Origin: Oceanisphaera arctica
Lineage (GTDB): Bacteria > Pseudomonadota > Gammaproteobacteria > Enterobacterales > Aeromonadaceae
Assembly: GCF_002936955.1 (NCBI RefSeq)
Contig: NZ_MPZM01000017.1
Location: forward strand, 1-64,000
Direction: 5' to 3'
Length of the DNA stretch: 64,000 nt
A program made the position numbers and the translations under genes. The notes under the pieces were generated by a model. It had not been told where the DNA came from. It did no database searches and saw only the letters and a program-made list of their open reading frames with translations. Shown here in pieces: positions 51,525 to 60,423 of the stretch. Each line of letters begins with the position of its first letter. Within the stretch, counting starts at the first letter, position 1.

Positions 51525-52517
51525 TTACAGCAAGCCGTCGACCGATTCGCTCAGTTCGGCAGGCCACACACCACACTGTACTTGACCGATATGCGACAGT
51601 TGCAGCAGCAGCATGGCGAGGCGCGACTGACCGATACCGCCGCCGATGGTCTGGGGCAGCTCACCGGCCAGCAGGGCCTGGTGCCATTCCTGACCGGCTC
51701 TGTCTTCATGACCGGTCAGCGCCAGCTGACGGCGCAGCGCTTCCTGATCGACCCGGATACCCATGGAGGAGATCTCGAATGCGTCTTCCAGCACCGGGTT
51801 CCACACCAGAATGTCTCCGTTCAGGCCAGCCAGGCCGTCTTTACCTGCACTGGACCAGTCGTCGTAATCCGGTGCACGCACATCGTGAATGTCGCCGTGG
51901 CTGAGCTTGCCGCCGATGCCGACCAGGAACACGGCGCCCAGCTCTTTGGCGATGGCGCGCTCTCGGCCCTTGGCGTCCAAATCCGGATAACGAGTCAGCA
52001 GCTCTTCTGCGTGCAGAATCTGGATCTGCTCGGGCAGGAAGGACGTCAGGCCGAATTCGGCAGCGGCGGCCTGTTCGGTCCGCTTGATGGCGCCATAGAT
52101 GCGGTTAACGGTACCGACCAAAAAGTCTGCATCCCGATCCTGTGCCGACATCACCTGCTCCCAGTCCCACTGATCCACATAGACGGAATGGATGGGGCTA
52201 AGGCGGTCTTCGTCCGGGCGCAGAGCCTTCATGTGGGTGTAGATACCTTCACCCGCTTCGAAGCCGAACCGACCCAGGGTGTGACGCTTCCACTTGGCCA
52301 GGGAATGCACCACTTCGAAGGAGGCGGCGGGAATGGCCTTGACCTTTACCTGTACCGCTTTTTCGGAGCCGGACAGGTTGTCTTGCATACCGTCACCCAG
52401 GCGGCTGAGAATGGGGGCCTGCACTTCCAGCAGATTGAGTTGCTGCGCCAGTTGACCGGAGAAATACTCCTTCACAAAACGGATCTGGCGTTGGCGTTCA
52501 ATATAGGATTGCTTCAT
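51525..52517 (-). CDS. asnA: Aspartate-ammonia ligase
   Basis: Ammonia-dependent asparagine synthetase, 330 residues like the E. coli enzyme. Characteristic segments are [60 protein letters not shown] and [14 protein letters not shown], the last a class II synthetase-type motif. The ATG at 52517 follows CAGGTGA; a GTG three codons earlier is in frame. It is divergent from asnC, its usual activator. Confidence 0.96.
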   Translation of the reverse strand: MKQSYIERQRQIRFVKEYFSGQLAQQLNLLEVQAPILSRLGDGMQDNLSGSEKAVQVKVKAIPAASFEVVHSLAKWKRHTLGRFGFEAGEGIYTHMKALRPDEDRLSPIHSVYVDQWDWEQVMSAQDRDADFLVGTVNRIYGAIKRTEQAAAAEFGLTSFLPEQIQILHAEELLTRYPDLDAKGRERAIAKELGAVFLVGIGGKLSHGDIHDVRAPDYDDWSSAGKDGLAGLNGDILVWNPVLEDAFEISSMGIRVDQEALRRQLALTGHEDRAGQEWHQALLAGELPQTIGGGIGQSRLAMLLLQLSHIGQVQCGVWPAELSESVDGLL

Positions 52518-52659
52518 CTCATTCACCTGAGGTTGCTGATTGGTTTTGATGAATACTCAGGGAATATCATCTTAAATTCAACATTGAATGGCAAAAACTC
52601 AATACTTAATTTAAATTCATCAAAATACCGCCTTATTTTTGCAGGATATTCAAAATACC
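52518..52659. promoter_or_regulatory. asnA-asnC divergent control region
   Basis: 142 AT-rich bases between the two starts, with repeated AAATTCA/TGAAT words on both strands (for example TTAAATTCAACATTGAAT and TTTAAATTCATC). This is where AsnC would be expected to bind to activate asnA and repress itself, as in E. coli. Confidence 0.55.
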
Positions 52660-53130
52660 ATGGAAAAAAGCGACCTTCATTATCGAATCGACAATCTGGA
52701 TAAATCCATTCTGATGGCGTTGATGGAAAATGCCCGGGTGCCCTATGCCGAGCTGGCCAAGCGTTTCTCGGTCAGCCCCGGCACCATTCATGTACGGGTA
52801 GAAAAGATGAAACAGGCGGGCATCATCGAAGGCACAAGGGTCCAGGTGAACCCTAAAAAGCTAGGTTACGACGTCTGTTGTTTTATCGGCATCATACTGA
52901 AAAGCGCCCGGGATTATCCCCAGGCGCTGGCCAAGCTGGAACAGCTCGAAGAAGTGGTCGAGGCCTACTACACCACCGGCCACTACAACATCTTCATCAA
53001 GGTGATGACCCGCTCCATCGACGAACTGCAACAAGTATTGATCCACCGCTTGCAGCCCATCGACGAAATTCAGTCCACCGAAACGCTGATCTCCCTGCAA
53101 CAGCCGATAGACAGGGATGTGACGCCTTAA
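52660..53130 (+). CDS. asnC: Asparagine-responsive regulator AsnC
   Basis: Lrp/AsnC family regulator of 156 residues. The N-terminal helix-turn-helix reads YAELAKRFSVSPGTIHVRVEKM, and the C-terminal RAM ligand domain has EVVEAYYTTGHYNIFIKVM, very close to E. coli AsnC. The ATG at 52660 is preferred to an upstream TTG at 52639. Divergent from asnA. Confidence 0.94.
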   Translation: MEKSDLHYRIDNLDKSILMALMENARVPYAELAKRFSVSPGTIHVRVEKMKQAGIIEGTRVQVNPKKLGYDVCCFIGIILKSARDYPQALAKLEQLEEVVEAYYTTGHYNIFIKVMTRSIDELQQVLIHRLQPIDEIQSTETLISLQQPIDRDVTP

Positions 53131-53148
53131 AGCGGTGAATACATCGAG

Positions 53149-53342
53149 GTGTCTGTAGACGTTGCCAACAGGCAACTCCCTGGCATCAGGGAGGATGAAG
53201 GGATCTGCTCCGCCGACCCTCCGCGCCAAGGATGGCGCGGCGGAGCCTACATGGAGGTATTCACGGCGTGTCGGAGGAACAGGCCATTTATCCGACCTTT
53301 ACAGAGCCACCAAATAGAGCAGTTATTTAATCTGTTTGATAT
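53149..53342 (+). repeat. Intergenic palindromic repeat element F (one module plus one end)
   Basis: Fills the gap between convergent asnC and the Spy-like gene. The module (53193-53293) has outer arms GGATGAAGGG/CCATTTATCC and the tip CCGCGCCA-AGGA-TGGCGCGG (53221-53240), then TTCACGGCGTGTCGG. The right end, read backwards (ATATCAAACAGATTAAATAA), matches the left end of element D and reaches the stop codon of the next gene. Upstream, GTTGCC-AACA-GGCAAC and CCCTG-GCAT-CAGGG form two small hairpins. Confidence 0.82.
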
Positions 53343-53863
53343 CAGTTCAGCTTGTTCAGGGTCTCTTGCATCTGCTTCAGGCGCAGCTGCTTCAGCTTGC
53401 TGTCGGCGGCAATTTTCTCCTGAGTGGCGGCTTTCAGCTCCGCATTTTCTATCTTGCCCGCCTTGTGCTCGGCCATCAGCTTGTGCAGCAACATCTGCTG
53501 CTCCATGGCCGCCAGACCGGCCTTGCGGCTGGTCAGAAACTGCGCCTTCAGCTCGGGACTATCCAGCTTTTCCAGCTTTTTGTTCAGGTGCTGCTCGAAA
53601 CGGGCCGGGTCCATCATCTTGCCGCCCATCATGCCATGATGACCTTGGCCGTGATGGCGCTGACCGTGATGCCCCCGCTCTTTCATGCCCCAGTGTGCTT
53701 TCATACCCTTGTACTCTCCCTCGCAGCCCTCTTTCATGTGCGCTTTGCGCGCCTCCTGAGCTCCGGACTGGCCGTCGGCTTCGTGATGCGCGGCGCTCAC
53801 CAGAGCGGGAACCGTCAGCAGGGTGGCGGCGAGTAACAGGGTGCTGTATTTGGCTTTCATCAT
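53342..53863 (-). CDS. Periplasmic His/Met-rich protein, Spy/CpxP-like
   Basis: 173 residues with a cleavable signal peptide (KYSTLLLAATLLTVPALVSA). The mature part starts with a His/Met/Gly-rich stretch (HHGQRHHGQGHHGMMGGKMM), then a helical Lys/Gln-rich region. The overall shape fits the Spy/CpxP periplasmic chaperone group, but I see no clear LTxxQ motif, so the family call is tentative. The His-rich stretch suggests metal binding. It is divergent from an OmpR/EnvZ-type pair that probably controls it. The second Met could be the start. Confidence 0.65.
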   Translation of the reverse strand: MMKAKYSTLLLAATLLTVPALVSAAHHEADGQSGAQEARKAHMKEGCEGEYKGMKAHWGMKERGHHGQRHHGQGHHGMMGGKMMDPARFEQHLNKKLEKLDSPELKAQFLTSRKAGLAAMEQQMLLHKLMAEHKAGKIENAELKAATQEKIAADSKLKQLRLKQMQETLNKLN

Positions 53864-53943
53864 AATGACCTCTAATCAGTGGTGGTTTCATCATCAATTA
53901 AAGCAGCCCCCTGTCAGCCAACTGTGTCACTCAGCGGCTTTTT

Positions 53944-53960
53944 TGTCACAGAGTGTGACA
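53944..53960. promoter_or_regulatory. Inverted repeat between the Spy-like gene and the response regulator
   Basis: TGTCACA-GAG-TGTGACA, a perfect seven-base inverted repeat with a three-base spacer. A half-site (TGTGTCAC) occurs about 20 bases before it. It lies centrally in the 178-base divergent region and is a candidate operator. Confidence 0.5.
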
Positions 53961-54041
53961 CCTTTGCTCACTGCCATACTTTGACATTATTTCCCGGGCC
54001 GAGGCGCTTATACTGGCCCGGTAACAACGAGAGGGCGACTA

Positions 54042-54770
54042 ATGAGCAGCAAAGGCAGGCAATTACTGGTGGTGGACGATCACGGAGAAATCCGTGATTT
54101 GTTGAAACGCTTTCTGGAACAGCACGGCTATCGGGTACAGGGCGTGCGTGACGGCCAGGAAATGCGCCAGCACCTGAGCCGCCAGAGCCCGGACCTGATC
54201 ATTCTGGATCTGATGCTGCCCGGTGACGATGGCCTGACCCTGTGCCGCGAATTACGCGTCCATGGCAACCAGGTACCCATCATCATGCTCACCGCCGTGG
54301 GTGAAGAGACCGACCGCATCGTCGGGCTCGAAATGGGGGCCGACGACTACCTGCCCAAACCCTTCAACCCACGCGAACTGCTGGCCCGCATAAAGGCGGT
54401 ATTGCGCCGGCAACCCGAGCCGGGCCTGACGCCGCCGGCCGATGAGCCAAAACACATCCACTTCGCGCACTGGACCCTGGATCTGGCCCGCCGCGAGCTG
54501 CTCGACGACAAGGGGGTGACCATCAGCCTGAGCACCGCCGAGTTCGACCTGCTGCGGGTCTTCACCCAACACCCCAACCGGGTGCTGAGCCGGGATCAGC
54601 TGCTGGATCTGGCGCGGGGCCGAGAAGCCCAGGCCTTCGACCGCGCCATCGACACCCTGGTCAGCCGACTTCGGCGCAAGCTGGAGTCCGACTCCCGACA
54701 TCCGCAGCTTATCAAGACCATCTGGGGCGGCGGCTACATGCTGGTGGCCGATATTCACCATGGGGATTAA
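54042..54770 (+). CDS. OmpR-family response regulator
   Basis: 242 residues. The receiver has the acidic pair VDDH, phosphate-acceptor Asp56 (LIILDLMLP) and Lys106 (LPKPF). The C-terminal winged helix has LSTAEFDLLRVF and the recognition part FDRAIDTLVSRLRRKLE, close to OmpR in sequence (LDLARGREA). The exact orthologue cannot be named. Its stop overlaps the kinase start by 11 bases. Confidence 0.88.
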   Translation: MSSKGRQLLVVDDHGEIRDLLKRFLEQHGYRVQGVRDGQEMRQHLSRQSPDLIILDLMLPGDDGLTLCRELRVHGNQVPIIMLTAVGEETDRIVGLEMGADDYLPKPFNPRELLARIKAVLRRQPEPGLTPPADEPKHIHFAHWTLDLARRELLDDKGVTISLSTAEFDLLRVFTQHPNRVLSRDQLLDLARGREAQAFDRAIDTLVSRLRRKLESDSRHPQLIKTIWGGGYMLVADIHHGD

Positions 54771-56127
54771 ACGGCTGCGTTACTGGCTGGGCAGCCTGAC
54801 CGGCCAGGTTATACTGGTGGCGCTGGGCGTCCTGTTATTGATCCAGCTGGTGGGCATACAAATCTATCGCATGGAGCGGGAAGAAACCCTGGGCCTGGTC
54901 AATAGCCGTTTCACCCTGCAACGGCTGATTGCGGTGACCCGTCTGCTGAATCAATCGCCCCCCGGCCTGCACGCCGAAATTCTGCGCGCCAGCCGCAGCG
55001 AAACCCTGCATCTGCACCTGGGTGAAAGCGGCCCCGAGCCCGGTGATCGCAGCGGAAACTTCGAGCGCATAGTGCGGGGCAAGCTCGACTATCCCGACCG
55101 GCTTAACATTTATATCAGTGCCGAGTCCAGCCAGGGCCTGACCGACTGGGCACCACGGGAACATCGGCGACACCCACACCCGCCACGGCGCCCCGATATT
55201 CGCCTGCGGGGCGCAATCGAACTCGATGACGGCCGCTGGCTGAGCTTCACCTCGCTGAGCGATCGAGACGTACCCGGCTGGTCCGCCAGGGCCATACTGT
55301 CTTTCATTGTGCTCGCCGCCCTGCTCACCGGCCTGATGATCTGGCTGCTGCAACGCACCATCCGGCCCCTGAAAAAGCTGGCCCGTCAGGCCGAACGGCT
55401 GGGCCGGGGCGACAAGGCCGAGCCCATTACCGAAAGCGGGCCCAGTGAAATTCGCGACACCCTGTCGGCCTTTAACCGCATGCAGGACCGGCTCGATCGC
55501 TTCGTGTCCGATCGCACCCGCATGCTGGCGGCCATTTCGCACGACTTGCGCACCCCCATAACCACACTGCAGCTGCGTTGCGAATTTTTGCCCGAGGGTG
55601 AAGACAAACAGAAAATACAGCTGGGCCTGAAACGCATGGAGCAGATGCTGAATGCCACCCTGCAATTTGCCCGGGAAGATGGCCTGGCCGAGCCGGTACG
55701 GGATCTGGACCTGCCCAGCCTGCTGCAAAGCCTGTGTGACGATCTGCAGGACAACGGCCATCAGGTCTCGCTGGAAGAGCAGGCCCCCGTCATCTACCGG
55801 GGCCGCCCCACGGCCCTGCGCCGGGCGTTGCAGAACCTGCTCGACAACGGCGTCAAATACGGCGGCACGGTAGAAGTGCGACTGCAGGTCGAACCGAAAC
55901 AGGTGCACATATCAATCCGCGACTTCGGCCCCGGCATTCCGGTTGCTCAACTAGAAGAGGTGTTCAAGCCCTTCACCCGGCTGGACTCGGCTCGCAATCT
56001 GGATGACGGCAGCATCGGCCTGGGGCTGGCCATCGCCCGCACCCTGATCCACCAGCATGGCGGTACACTCGTTCTGGACAATCATCCTGAGGGGGGTCTG
56101 CTGGTCAGCGTGCAGCTACCGCGTTAA
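54760..56127 (+). CDS. EnvZ-type sensor histidine kinase
   Basis: 455 residues. TM1 is about residues 13-33 and TM2 178-197, enclosing a periplasmic sensor of about 140 residues. That sensor contains a His/Pro/Arg-rich stretch (EHRRHPHPPRRPD, residues 134-146). A HAMP domain follows, then HisKA with His261 in ISHDLRTPITTLQLR, and the ATPase domain (NLLDNGVKYGG, GSIGLGLAIAR). Partner of the upstream regulator. The signal is unknown; metal or envelope stress is suggested by the divergent His-rich protein. Confidence 0.87.
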   Translation: MGIKRLRYWLGSLTGQVILVALGVLLLIQLVGIQIYRMEREETLGLVNSRFTLQRLIAVTRLLNQSPPGLHAEILRASRSETLHLHLGESGPEPGDRSGNFERIVRGKLDYPDRLNIYISAESSQGLTDWAPREHRRHPHPPRRPDIRLRGAIELDDGRWLSFTSLSDRDVPGWSARAILSFIVLAALLTGLMIWLLQRTIRPLKKLARQAERLGRGDKAEPITESGPSEIRDTLSAFNRMQDRLDRFVSDRTRMLAAISHDLRTPITTLQLRCEFLPEGEDKQKIQLGLKRMEQMLNATLQFAREDGLAEPVRDLDLPSLLQSLCDDLQDNGHQVSLEEQAPVIYRGRPTALRRALQNLLDNGVKYGGTVEVRLQVEPKQVHISIRDFGPGIPVAQLEEVFKPFTRLDSARNLDDGSIGLGLAIARTLIHQHGGTLVLDNHPEGGLLVSVQLPR

Positions 56128-56195
56128 CGCCGACTTTACAGCCAGAATGAAAGTTCCTACATTGGACGGCCTCACTCCTACAAGGAAAGTATTCG

Positions 56196-57464
56196 ATGAA
56201 AGACGAAACCCTGGCGGTCCATCACGGCTACACCACGGATCCCACCACCAAGTCGGTGGCCGTGCCTATCTATCAAACCGTGGCCTTCGAATTCGACAGC
56301 GCCCAGCACGGGGCCGATTTGTTCAACCTGGAAGTGCCGGGCAACATCTATTCCCGCATCATGAACCCGACCAACGACGTGCTGGAGCAGCGGGTGGCCG
56401 CGCTGGAAGGCGGCATCGCCGGATTGGTGGTCTCGGCCGGCAGCGCCGCCATCCATTACGCCATCCTCACCCTGGCCAAAAACGGCGACAACATCATCAC
56501 CACGCCTCAGCTGTACGGCGGCACCTACACCCTGTTCGCCCACATGCTGCCGAGCCTGGGCATTGAAGTGCGCTTCGCCGAAGATGCCAGCCCAGAAGCC
56601 ATCGCCAAACTGATCGATGCCAACACCAAGGCGGTGTTCTGCGAAAGCATCGGCAACCCGGCGGGCAACGTCGCCGATATCCAGGGACTGGCCGACGTGG
56701 CCCATGCCCAGGGCGTGCCGTTGGTGGTCGACAACACGGTCGCCACTCCCCTGCTGTGCAAGCCCATCGAGTTCGGTGCCGACATCGTCGTTCACTCGCT
56801 CACCAAGTACATTGGCGGCCACGGCAACTCTCTCGGTGGCATCATCGTCGACAGCGGCACCTTCCCCTGGGCCGAGAACAAGGAACGCTTCCCCCAGTTC
56901 AACGAACCCGAGCCGGCCTATCACGGCGTGGTCTACACCGAGGCCTTCGGCCCGGCCGCCTTTATCGCCCGCGCCCGCACCGTACCGCTGCGCAACACCG
57001 GCAGCGCCCTGGCGCCGCTCAACGCCTTCCTGCTGCTGCAGGGGCTGGAAACCCTACCGCTGCGTATGGAACGTCATGTAGAAAACACCTTCAAGGTGGC
57101 CAACTTCCTGAAAGATCATCCGCAGGTGGCCTGGGTCAATTATGCCGGCCTGCCGGAACATCCGGACTTTGAACGCGCCCAGCGTTTCATGAAAGGCAAA
57201 CCTTCGGCCATTCTGTCGTTCGGTCTCAAGGGCGGCTACGAAGCCGGCGTGCATTTCTACGATGCGCTCGCGCTTATCAAGCGACTGGTAAATATCGGTG
57301 ACGCCAAGTCACTGGCCTGCCACCCGGCCTCCACCACCCACCGTCAGATGAGTGAAGCCGAGCAGGCCCAGGCCGGCGTCAAGCCGGAGATGATCCGTTT
57401 GTCCATCGGCATAGAGCACAGCGACGACATCATCGCCGATCTGGAGCAGGCGCTGAAGGCCTGA
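56196..57464 (+). CDS. metY: O-acetylhomoserine aminocarboxypropyltransferase (MetY type)
   Basis: PLP enzyme that makes homocysteine (or methionine from methanethiol) from O-acetylhomoserine and sulfide. 422 residues, the longer MetY form. It has YSRIMNPTNDVLEQRVAALEGG, ESIGNPAGNVADI, the PLP lysine in HSLTKYIGGHG and CHPASTTHRQMSEAEQ. It connects with the sulfide-producing cys genes at 15-21 kb. Monocistronic, followed by a strong hairpin. Confidence 0.9.
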   Translation: MKDETLAVHHGYTTDPTTKSVAVPIYQTVAFEFDSAQHGADLFNLEVPGNIYSRIMNPTNDVLEQRVAALEGGIAGLVVSAGSAAIHYAILTLAKNGDNIITTPQLYGGTYTLFAHMLPSLGIEVRFAEDASPEAIAKLIDANTKAVFCESIGNPAGNVADIQGLADVAHAQGVPLVVDNTVATPLLCKPIEFGADIVVHSLTKYIGGHGNSLGGIIVDSGTFPWAENKERFPQFNEPEPAYHGVVYTEAFGPAAFIARARTVPLRNTGSALAPLNAFLLLQGLETLPLRMERHVENTFKVANFLKDHPQVAWVNYAGLPEHPDFERAQRFMKGKPSAILSFGLKGGYEAGVHFYDALALIKRLVNIGDAKSLACHPASTTHRQMSEAEQAQAGVKPEMIRLSIGIEHSDDIIADLEQALKA

Positions 57465-57492
57465 TCCCTTCCGCCCTCGCCTTATATGCAAA

Positions 57493-57523
57493 GAGCTAAC
57501 TCCAGCAGCAAAGGAGTTAGCTC
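57493..57523 (+). terminator. Hairpin after metY
   Basis: GAGCTAACTCC-AGCAGCAAA-GGAGTTAGCTC, an 11-base perfect stem 28 bases after the metY stop. It lacks a T run, so it may protect the 3' end rather than terminate on its own. Confidence 0.5.
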
Positions 57524-57553
57524 CCCGACTCGCCGTAAATCCCTCCCGATACG
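57519..57553 (-). repeat. Remnant G of the palindromic repeat family
   Basis: CGACTCGCCGTAAATCCCTC matches the tail of element D module D1 (CGACACGCCGTGAATACCTC) with four differences. No stems or tips remain. Confidence 0.5.
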
Positions 57554-57673
57554 TCCAGCAACACATCAATGTCAGTTATTAATTTCGCTACTGGAACCAT
57601 TAGCAAACCGATTATCAGTTGTTTGCCGGAAACTGCTAGCGTGATGCAATCCAATTAGCCGTCGGAAATATTG

Positions 57674-58849
57674 ATGTCTCTCTTAGAACAACTGAATGAA
57701 TGGCAGCCAGAAGCACAAGCCATTCGTCGTCGTATCCATCGTCATCCTGAGCTTGGCTTTGAAGAACGTAATACCCAGGCGCTGGTCGTAGAGCACCTGA
57801 CCGCCTATGGGGTAGACGAGATTTGTACCGACTTTGCCGAAACGGCAGTAGTAGCGGTGATCCATGGCAACCAGGGGCCGGGTAAACGTATCGGTTTGCG
57901 TGCCGATATGGATGCCCTACCGATTGATGAAGAAAATACCTTCGAACACAAATCCGGCTGTGCCGGCAAGATGCACGCCTGTGGTCACGACGGCCACACT
58001 ACCATGCTACTGATGGCGGCAAGATACCTTGCTCTGCACAAGGATTTCAAAGGTACTGCCGTCCTGTTCTTCCAGCCAGCGGAAGAAGGAGTGGGAGGTG
58101 CCGAACGGATGATAAATGAAGGCGTACTAGAGCGTTTCCCAGTGGATAGCTGCTTTGCTCTGCACAATATGCCTGGCATTCCTGCAGGCCAGTTTGCCTT
58201 CCGGGAAGGGCCCATCATGGCCAGTTCGGATCGGCTGTTTATTACCGTCAAGGGTGATAGCGGTCACGCCGGTCTACCCCACAAAACCCGGGATCCCTTG
58301 TTGGTGGCGACCCATATCTATCAGGGTATCCAGGCTCTGGTCAGCAGGACTTTTAGTCCGCTGGAGCCTGTCGTCATTTCGGTAACCCAAATCCACGGCG
58401 GTGAAACCACCAACGCCATCGCCGACGAGGCTCATATCAGCGGTACCTTCCGCACCCTGGCACATGATACCCGCAATAACGTCATCACCAGGCTGCAAAC
58501 CCTGGTGCCTAATCTGGCCAAAGCCTTCGAAATGGAAGCTGAATTCCGACTCGGTCCTGTCAGCCATCCGCCTACCGTCAACACTCCCGCAGAAACTGCC
58601 ATGGCGGTTCAAGCCGCTACTGCGGTAGCCGGTGAGGCCGGAGTAGATGGGGCTACCGAGCCACTGATGGGAAGCGAGGACTTCGCCTATTTCCTCGGCA
58701 AGGTGCCGGGCTGCTACGGCTTTATCGGCAACGGCAGCAACGACCCCGGCTGCAGCGTAGGGCTGCACAACAAACGATATGACTTTAACGATTTAATTAT
58801 ACCGGCGGGTGCGGCCTATTTCGTGACCCTGGTACACCAGATGGGATAA
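57674..58849 (+). CDS. M20 family amidohydrolase (AbgA/hippuricase type)
   Basis: 391-residue metallopeptidase of the M20D group that removes N-acyl or aminoacyl groups. Metal-binding segments are GLRADMDALPI, MHACGHDGHTTML, FFQPAEEGVGG and the late SEDFAYFL. The dimerisation domain holds GDSGHAGLPHKTRDP. TTGATG at 57671 suggests the ATG at 57674. Followed by an AbgT transporter 62 bases on, so the substrate may be p-aminobenzoyl-glutamate or another N-acyl amino acid. Confidence 0.88.
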   Translation: MSLLEQLNEWQPEAQAIRRRIHRHPELGFEERNTQALVVEHLTAYGVDEICTDFAETAVVAVIHGNQGPGKRIGLRADMDALPIDEENTFEHKSGCAGKMHACGHDGHTTMLLMAARYLALHKDFKGTAVLFFQPAEEGVGGAERMINEGVLERFPVDSCFALHNMPGIPAGQFAFREGPIMASSDRLFITVKGDSGHAGLPHKTRDPLLVATHIYQGIQALVSRTFSPLEPVVISVTQIHGGETTNAIADEAHISGTFRTLAHDTRNNVITRLQTLVPNLAKAFEMEAEFRLGPVSHPPTVNTPAETAMAVQAATAVAGEAGVDGATEPLMGSEDFAYFLGKVPGCYGFIGNGSNDPGCSVGLHNKRYDFNDLIIPAGAAYFVTLVHQMG

Positions 58850-58911
58850 CCCCGGAACGGCTCTCCAGAATCGGAGGGCCAATTCTGTTAATTCAAGAAA
58901 GGACTCCAGCA

Positions 58912-60423
58912 ATGTCATCCATCGATACCGGGGCGGTTTCTCGCCCCTCCAACATGATCCAGCGGATCGAGCGCATCGGCGATAAACTGCCGCATCCCTT
59001 TTATCTGTTTATCTATCTGTGCGGCGCCGTCATGGTATTGTCGGCCCTGATTAACGCCATCGGCGGTAGTGTCATTCACCCGGGCAACGGCAACGAGATA
59101 ATGGTGCGCAGTCTGCTAAGTGGTGAAGGACTGATCTACATCCTCCAGTCCATGGTCGACAATTTCGTGTCATTCAAGCCGCTCGGCCTGGTGCTGTGCA
59201 TGATGCTGGCGGTGGGGCTGATGCAGGAAGTGGGTCTGGCCGAGGCGGCAATCAAGGCCTCTTTGCTTAATGCCCCACGCAAGTTTGTCACCGGCACCGT
59301 CTTTATGGTGGGTATCATTGGCAACCTTGCCTCGGATGCTGCCTTTATCCTGGTGCCGCCTCTGGCTGGTATTGTCTTTGCCGCGACCAACCGCAACCCC
59401 ATAGTCGGCATTGCCGCCGGCTTCGTGGCAGTGGCCGCCGGTTTTACCGCTAATCTGTTTATCGCCGGTACCGATGTACTCTTGTCGGGTATATCCACCG
59501 AAGCTGCGGCCGTGGTGCAGGCGACAGAAGTATCTCCGGCCGCCAACTGGTACTTTATGCTGATCTCAGTTCCCTTACTGGTGATCGCGGGTACCTTGAT
59601 TACCGATAAATATATCGAACCCCGCTTTGATTCTCTGCGTAGTCGTGAAGGCGCCGACATGGGGCAGAGCTACACCGTCTCAACCCAAGAAAAGCAGGCG
59701 CTGAAATGGACTCTGGCCGCCGCTGCCATCTACCTGGCGCTGTTCCTGCTGGTACTGCTGCCGTCCGGCTCTCCGCTGCGCAACGCCGATGGTGGACTGG
59801 TACCGTCGCCATTTCTGAGCGGTATCATCCCGGTGATCATGGGTTTCTTTATTCTCTGTGCCGTGGTGTTCGGCGTGAAGTCGGGGGCCATCAAGCAAGC
59901 TGACGATGTGCCGGAGTTGATGACCAGGGCATTGAAAAGTGTAGGCGGCTACATAGTCCTGGTATTTGTGATCGCCCAGTTTATCGGCTGGTTCAGCTGG
60001 TCTAATCTGGCCATCTATGTGGCAGTAAATGGGGCCGAATGGTTATCCGGGCTGCAGCTGCCCAATATCGTGATGCTGGCGCTGTTCATGGTGCTGGCCG
60101 GTGCCATGAACCTGATCGTATTCAGCGGTTCTGCCCAGTGGGCCATCATGGCGCCGGTATTTATACCGCTCTTTATGCTGCTGGGCGTAGACCCTGCCAA
60201 TACCCAGATGGCCTACCGTATCGCGGATTCCACTACCAACATTATCTCGCCCACCAACCCTTATATCCCCATGGTGCTTGCGTTGATCGCCCGCTATAAC
60301 CCCGAGGTACGCTTCGGTACCTTTCTGGCGATGATGTTGCCCTATGCCCTGTTGCTATTCACAATCTGGGGCGGCGCTTTCTTGCTGTACTTCATGCTGG
60401 GACTGCCAGTCGGGCCCATGTAA
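58912..60423 (+). CDS. AbgT family transporter
   Basis: 503-residue inner membrane protein with many hydrophobic segments. AbgT family features include GDKLPHPFYLFIYLC near the N-terminus, GLMQEVGLAEAA, AGFTANLFIAGTD and the late ADSTTNIISPTNPYIPMVLAL. AbgT proteins import p-aminobenzoyl-glutamate in E. coli, and others export sulfa drugs. The adjacent peptidase favours uptake of a cleavable substrate. Its stop is directly adjacent to that of the convergent LysR gene. Confidence 0.9.
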   Translation: MSSIDTGAVSRPSNMIQRIERIGDKLPHPFYLFIYLCGAVMVLSALINAIGGSVIHPGNGNEIMVRSLLSGEGLIYILQSMVDNFVSFKPLGLVLCMMLAVGLMQEVGLAEAAIKASLLNAPRKFVTGTVFMVGIIGNLASDAAFILVPPLAGIVFAATNRNPIVGIAAGFVAVAAGFTANLFIAGTDVLLSGISTEAAAVVQATEVSPAANWYFMLISVPLLVIAGTLITDKYIEPRFDSLRSREGADMGQSYTVSTQEKQALKWTLAAAAIYLALFLLVLLPSGSPLRNADGGLVPSPFLSGIIPVIMGFFILCAVVFGVKSGAIKQADDVPELMTRALKSVGGYIVLVFVIAQFIGWFSWSNLAIYVAVNGAEWLSGLQLPNIVMLALFMVLAGAMNLIVFSGSAQWAIMAPVFIPLFMLLGVDPANTQMAYRIADSTTNIISPTNPYIPMVLALIARYNPEVRFGTFLAMMLPYALLLFTIWGGAFLLYFMLGLPVGPM

